A stretch of 64,000 nt of DNA from positions 1,116,001 to 1,180,000 of the forward strand of contig JAUTXW010000107.1 in the NCBI GenBank assembly GCA_030620095.1, read 5' to 3'. Under the pieces are notes generated by a model. It saw only the letters and a list, made by a program, of their open reading frames with translations, did no database searches and had not been told where the DNA came from. Source of the stretch: Kuschelorhynchus macadamiae (taxonomy: Eukaryota; Arthropoda; Insecta; Coleoptera; Curculionidae). Positions within the stretch are counted from its first letter, which is position 1. The number at the start of each line of letters is the position of its first letter. The position numbers and the translations under genes were made by a program. Positions 59,011-64,000 of the stretch are shown piece by piece.

Positions 59011-61745
59011 AACGGAGAGGAATTTGAAAAAAAAAATTGGGATATGATTGATAGTCAAAAATTAAAAAATAAATTTATACCCATTTTACAGGGTGTTCTG
59101 AAAAGTTCGTGGTGAACCAAACTTGTGTTTTTTTAAATGGGATACCCGGTATATTATTATTTTAGTTGATTCTCCTATTCGTTGCGATCATTTTGATATA
59201 AGGTTAGTTGGGTCTAAAATTTATACCAAGGGAATGGGACGAGGTTAAAGTGGAAAAAAGGGTTATACTCCGGCCATTTTTTGAAAACAATTGAAGCAGG
59301 TATGGAAAAACCAAATATTCTATAAAATGTATTGTATCTAGGACTACAATAATCGCTTGTAAGTCGTTCAAAATTATTCACTGTTATACAGGGTGGTCAA
59401 GTTTTGCAAATTTACCTTGGATTGAATTTTTTTAAATGGAACACCCAGTATATTTTATTTTCATGTTAAAGATAACATTACCAGCTTTCAGAAAATACTA
59501 TATTTGATACCTTTCTGACCAACAGTTTTTCAGTAAATTAGCTGTGAAATCAAAATTTCTTCATTTTAACACGAATTACTCTGAATTCACGTTGTTAAAA
59601 TTGACAATTTAATATTAGAGGCCATGATATCATCAAAAATTGAACAAAAGATTGACAGTCCTGTCAAAACAGCAAAGTGTCAGAATATTGTCATCAGTAA
59701 ATAAATAAATATTGTTCTTTGATGATGCGATGCCGAAATAAAAACAAGATAGAAGCTTTTGCAAGTTTATCATAGAGATTTCAAGAAACAGGAAATGTTG
59801 CTTTCAAAAAAACGTAAAGTAATTAATAAACCAGTTACCAATGAAGATAATGCTTTGACAGTATTAATAACAGATCTTTTTTTACAAAAAAAATAAATTT
59901 AATATAAATCAACAAAAACAATGTAATTAAAACTTATAAAAGATGTTCAACTAAACCACCGTTTTGCTGAAGGCACATTTCGAGTCTATCCATAAATGAA
60001 AGTTTCACTTTTCTCAAAGTCAGGTCTGAAATGTTGCGAAAACTGCTTATTATTCTCAACTTCATATCTTCCACTGTGGTTGAAACCTCTTTATAAACTT
60101 CTTCTTTAATATGTCCCCATAAAAAGAAATCTAGTGGCGTTAAATCGGGTGACCTCGCAGGCCACTTAACTGGTCCACCTCGCCCAATCCAATGCTCTCC
60201 TTTCCAATTATTGAGAAAATGTCTGACATGCCTATGGTAATGCGGGGGTGCTCCATCATGTTGGAACCATAAGGAATTTCTTAACATTAAAGGTAAGTCT
60301 TGGAGCAATACGGGCAACTCATTTCTCAAAAAATTTAAATAGACTTCTCCTCGTCCTATAACATGAGAGCCAATTATACCTCCCCAAACATTAATTGACC
60401 ATTTATTTTGATGGTCCACTTGAAGAATCCAATGTGGATTTTCGGTTGAATAATAGTGCATATTATGTTTGTTAACCAAGCCGTTGTTTTTGAAAGTTCT
60501 GAAAACAGCACCCTATCTACAAAACCTGGATTATCCCAAATTGTATTTAAAAACCAAATTGAAAACTCTTGTCGTTGGACGTAATCGCGATCATACAGTT
60601 CTTGGTGTAATTCAATGTGGTAGGCATGATATTTATGTTGTTTCAGAATCCGTTTAATACTAGTGCGTTCAATATCAGTAGCTCTCTCAATTTTCCTGGT
60701 ACTTGTGTGTGGATTTTCTTGCACTGTTAATAACACTGTCAAAGCATTATCTTGATTGGTAATTGGTTTATTAATTACTTTACGTTTCTTAAAAGCCACA
60801 TTGCCTGTTTCTTGAAACCTCTCTAATAAACATGCAAAAGCTTCAGGTCTTGGTTTTTTTTCGGTATCGGGATATCGTACCGCATAAACCCTGCTTGCTA
60901 GTAAAGGGTTTTTTTGACACTCGCCCAACATAAAAGTCATGTTTATCAACTCTGGAGTACTCAAACACATTGTTACTTAACAATTTCTCGGCTTATCGTC
61001 AAAAAACAATGGTAATTGATACCAATTCTCTGACACTTTGCGGTTTTGACAAGAATGTCAATCTTTCTTTTCATTTATGATTATATCATGGCCTCCTTAT
61101 ATTATAGGTAGTCAATTTAAGGAACGTAAATAATACCGTTTCTGTTAGAATGAGTAAATTTTTGTTTCACGGTTAATTTACTAAAAAACTGTTGGTTAGA
61201 AAGATATCAAATAGAGTATTTTCTGAAAGCTGGCGATGTTATCTTTAATATGACAGTAAAATATATGGGGTGTTCCATTTAAAAAAATTCAATCCAAGGT
61301 AAATTTGCAAAACTTGACCACCCTGATAACAGTGAATAATTTTGAACGACTTACAAGCGATTATTGTAATCCTAGATACAATACATTTTATAGAATATTT
61401 GGTTTTTCCATACCTGCTTCAATTGTTTTCAAAAAATGGCCGGAGTATAACCCTTTTTTCCACTTTAACCTCGTCCCATTCCCTTGGTATAAATTTTAGA
61501 CCCAACAAACCTCATATCAAAATGATCGTAACGAATAGGAGAATCAACTGAAATAATAATATACCGGGTGTTCCATTTAAAAAAACACAAGTTTGGTTCA
61601 CCACGAACTTTTCAGACCACCATGTATAATGGGTATAATTTTAAAACACAGCGTTCTTGACTATCAATCATATCCCAAAAATGTTTTTTCAAATTCCTCT
61701 CCGTTTGCCCACAATCGTCCACCCCATCTTGGTTGCACCACCCTG
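59011..61745 (-). mobile_element. Mariner-superfamily element M5 (DD41D) with inverted arms near 1 kb
   Basis: The right end is complete (GGTTGCACCACCCTG/TA at 61745). The left end lacks the outer 45 bp or so and starts AACGGAGAGGAATTTG next to TA repeats. The arms (about 59011-59875 and 60750-61745) match for nearly 1 kb, with CACCCTGTA-like words inside. The left arm includes an inverse copy of the transposase N-terminal codons (KKRKVINKPVTNEDNALTVL, plus strand, 59800-59870). Confidence 0.85.
59934..60970 (-). pseudogene. M5 transposase, frameshifted
   Basis: The N-terminal half at 60970-60480 (MCLSTPELINMTFMLGECQK, RYPDTEKKPRPEAFACLLER, KYHAYHIELHQEL) has a helix-turn-helix region. A small deletion near 60500 shifts the frame and removes the first catalytic segment (VLFS-EL-S in place of VLFSDEA). 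The C-terminal half at 60479-59934 has WSINVWGGIIGSHVIG, QHDGAPPHYHRHVRHF (second Asp), SPDLTPLDFFLWGH (third Asp, 41 residues on) and the terminal CLQQNGGLVEHLL. Confidence 0.82.
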
Positions 61746-61763
61746 TATATATATATATATATA
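61746..61763. repeat. TA microsatellite at the right end of M5
   Basis: A short TA tract abutting the M5 terminus. The similar tract at 58985-59004 lies between M4 and the truncated end of M5. Confidence 0.9.
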
Positions 61764-62027
61764 TTCACGATCATAATGAATGTAGATTTTTTTCTAACCT
61801 AAATTCCTTGAAATTTTGATTTAATTAATATGAATATGAAAGATGACACGTGGATCAACTCTTCGACTGAAATTAAAGAAAGTTACGCGCATTGAACCAG
61901 GTTTCTATTTTTTTGAACTTATTTTAATGAACTTCATTAGTTTAAACTGTAAAACAATATTAAAAATGTGAAAAAAATCTCTTAAAACACCGTCTTATAA
62001 CTAAGGTGTTAGATGATGTTATAATAC

Positions 62028-62163
62028 TTGCTCCAGTGATTTATCTCGTATCAGTCTTCTTCCCTGTCTCAACTTCTCTTCTTTAACTTCCTTCACCTTT
62101 GTCATAGTGAATTTATTTTTAAAGGGTTCCACTCTATTTAAACTATCTCCATGATCACAAGTA
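62028..62163 (-). CDS. Exon-like ORF of unknown gene
   Basis: Between a TTTTTAG acceptor and a weak CAA/GTATTA donor, 45 codons encode TCDHGDSLNRVEPFKNKF, a basic/acidic helical stretch KVKEVKEEKLRQGRRLI and RDKSLEQ. If it is not spliced here the frame ends two codons later (VL, stop), so it could also be a terminal exon. Its end phase (0) does not join directly to exon A at 55285, which needs two bases. Either an intermediate exon exists or this is another gene. Family unknown. Confidence 0.3.
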
Positions 62164-62609
62164 CTAAAAACAAATAAGTAATTCACAATTTCAATAAAAA
62201 ACAAGATTGGATCTACTAGGATACTTGATTTAAAATTATTAGAAAAACTGAACGTCTTTTGAAACGTTTTGGAGCTAATTTTCTTGTCATAGTTTTCACA
62301 GTGTCTTGGTTGTCAGAAGATATATCCAACTATGAAATGTTTGGGATTAATATCAAGTGTTAAAGGTAGAAACTATAAAGTAATTAATTGCAAAAGGATG
62401 GTGGAACATTAACAGTACCTCGGTCTAATTTCGCCTGCAAGTAAGTAAAGCATTGTTTCAGACGTTTTTAATCGGTATAAACTGATTTATATACTGTTTT
62501 TTGTAATATATATTTTTTTGATTCATGTGTGAGTTGGAAATATACAGCAAATAAAATGTTGGTAGTGAAATAACCAATTTCAAGGTGGTCTATGTTTGAG
62601 TTGTGAATG

Positions 62610-62750
62610 TAGATGAAATAAAATGTCGGTAGTGCAAAAAATTAAGCAACTAAAGAGTGCTAACGAACTTAATTTTGAGAACCAACTCAATCTTAATGCA
62701 AACAAATGTAGAGTAATAAGCTTCTACCGTCTAAAGACACCTTTAATGTA
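62610..62750 (+). mobile_element. Short non-LTR RT fragment interrupted by M6
   Basis: LNLNANKCRVISFYRLKTPLM is the primer-grip segment that follows the YADD box in R4/R10-like reverse transcriptases. The frame runs into the terminus of M6 at TA (62749-62750). Confidence 0.5.
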
Positions 62751-63349
62751 CAGGGTGTCCGGATTTGCTTGCAAAAGCAGGGTATCTCGCTTATTTTTAA
62801 AGATAGAACCTTGCGGTTTTTACGAACCTGAGCTAATTTTTTGTGAAACTCATGAAGCCGTAAACAAAATTTTCATAGCCTTCTTCGTTTATGAGATACA
62901 GGGCGAAATAGAAAATTTTACATTTTGGGACCCCCCTCGTATCTCGGTTATCCTTTAACTTAACGCAAAGGGAAAAATTGCTGCTTATGCAGTTTTTTAC
63001 GCTGGATCCAGTGGCGTAGTCATATTTTTCATTTGAGTTGTTATTTTTTAGATATGACCCAAAGTTGTTTTTTTAAATGGGACACCCTGTGTATTTGTCC
63101 AGAAATTGATTTCTCCTTTTAAAATCTTCTCAAAAATATATAATAGTATGGGTCTATTTTAATAAACAACAACAAAAATCCTAATTTTTATAATTATCAT
63201 CCCAAATTTTGCAGTAGGCCATGCAAAACGATACCGTTTTCTTTTGTTTTCTTGGAAGCAAACGACATTTCCCAATTTTGTACGCGTATATAAAATATAG
63301 CGCTAGTTTTTTTATTTATTTATTGTGTAAGAATATATTTGTATTATTA

Positions 63350-64000
63350 TGGAAGAAAACCAAACTTTCAAACATTATGAAAAGTACGATATGTTAGCTT
63401 GTTTTATATTAAGTAATGAAAATGTTGAAGCGGCTTCTGAGATGTATTCCAACAGGTAAATAGTTAATTTTTAGGTATGTTGAAATACTATTGCTTAATT
63501 TTTAGTTAGATATCCTAACCTAACCTAACCTAACCTAATACATCCACTTTTTATCGGATAAAAAAGAATTTACTTAATCACGGATCATTTATCAAACCTC
63601 GTACGAAAACATATAATAAAGAAAATCGGGAGGCCGAGGAAATTACGGTTTTGGCTAATGCAGAAGCTTACCCTACAAACTCTTGTAGGGCCAGTGAAAA
63701 GAGCATAGGGATTCCAAAAACTAGAGTTCAAGAAATTCTAAAAAAGCACAAATACCACCCATACAAATTTAGGCTCGTGCAGCACTTACAGCCAGGAGAT
63801 GCAGAGCGTCGGGTAGTCTTCTGCAATTGGTTTCGAGAAAGATGCGATATGGTTAGAGATTTTGAAAGGAAGGTTATATGGTCAGACGAAGCACATTTCA
63901 GTAATTCTGGTATACTCAATAGAAACAATAGTAGATTCTGGTCCCAGGAAAATCAACACCAAATATTTCCCAGAAGACAGCAGGGCAGGTTTAGTCTAAA
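63350..64000 (+). pseudogene. M6 transposase, 5' two-thirds, interrupted by telomere-like repeat
   Basis: MEENQTFKHYEKYDMLACFI and EAASEMYSNR are followed by about 85 bp without an open frame that include (CCTAA)5. The frame then resumes STFYRIKKNLLNHGSFIKPR and runs open to the window edge with KYHPYKFRLVQHL, VIWSDEAHFSNSG (first catalytic Asp) and QGRFSL. The interruption could be an intron (AACAG/GTAAAT is a fair donor), but no acceptor restores the frame. The downstream catalytic Asps are not in the window. Confidence 0.7.
63514..63538. repeat. Interstitial telomere-type repeat (CCTAA)5
   Basis: Five exact tandem copies of CCTAA, the complement of the insect telomere unit TTAGG, lie inside the interrupted transposase frame of M6. 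Confidence 0.85.

Larger units (their letters stand above)
62751..64000 (+). mobile_element. Mariner-superfamily element M6, left part (continues past window)
   Basis: It begins CAGGGTGTCCGGATTTGCTT next to TA and has AAATGGGACACCCTGTG at 63076-63092 inside the arm, as in M1-M5. The transposase begins at 63350. The right end is outside the window. Confidence 0.75.

Noticed and set aside
62019..62204. Direct join of the 62028-62163 exon to exon A of the two-TM gene
   Set aside because: Phases do not match (0 against a required 2), so a direct join would shift the frame.

Overview
The window is eukaryotic, intron-rich, AT-rich nuclear DNA from an arthropod, most probably an insect with a large repeat-rich genome. 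A beetle is my guess from the transposon mix, not something proven here. Five exact copies of the insect telomere unit CCTAA/TTAGG occur at 63.5 kb. There are no bacterial-type operons, CRISPR arrays or rRNA genes.

Three host genes can be supported. (1) Homer, the EVH1 plus coiled-coil synaptic scaffold, lies on the minus strand. It has six coding exons between 33819 and 6437. All splice phases join, giving 332 codons so far, and the 3' exon(s) must lie left of base 1. Two perfect CRE palindromes (TGACGTCA) and a CCAAT box lie just upstream. (2) RpS17 (eS17) is a complete single-exon CDS at 36243-36638 on the plus strand, with a 58-bp 5'UTR intron and a pyrimidine-rich TOP-like leader. (3) An unrecognised protein with two C-terminal membrane segments lies on the minus strand, with four phase-compatible exons from 55285 to 36739. 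It converges on RpS17, and the two stop codons are only 100 bp apart. A further exon-like ORF lies at 62028-62163 on the minus strand.

Nearly everything else is transposable elements, mostly inside the introns of these two minus-strand genes. 1-6420: at least four non-LTR retrotransposon pieces nested in each other. 6.7-12.6 kb: a remnant of a zinc-binding repeat protein family (here 'repeat X') split by a 4.8-kb mariner-superfamily element, which itself carries a retrotransposon. 13.3-17 kb: Penelope, retrotransposon, transposase and foldback pieces. 18.1-20.8 kb: a second copy of the same mariner family. 21-24 kb: repeat X, Penelope and a TA microsatellite. 26-33 kb: retrotransposons. 38.1-44.2 kb: a mariner-type element whose right inverted repeat is split by a 3.8-kb element with CACASTG termini and a 5-bp GC-rich duplication (Transib-like). 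44.3-46.2 kb: a hAT-like remnant. 47.8-49.9 kb: a fairly intact retrotransposon. 51.1-54.7 kb: a tandem duplication, one copy of which holds a Penelope GIY-YIG fragment. 56.4-64 kb: three more mariner-type elements.

The most unusual theme is a set of five distinct mariner-superfamily families (six copies). The four families in which all the residues can be counted have the second and third catalytic aspartates 41 residues apart (DD41D). They have very long inverted repeats (about 0.4-1 kb) with repeated CAGGGTG-type motifs, and in two families the inverted repeats run into the transposase coding region. Many abut long TA-dinucleotide tracts.
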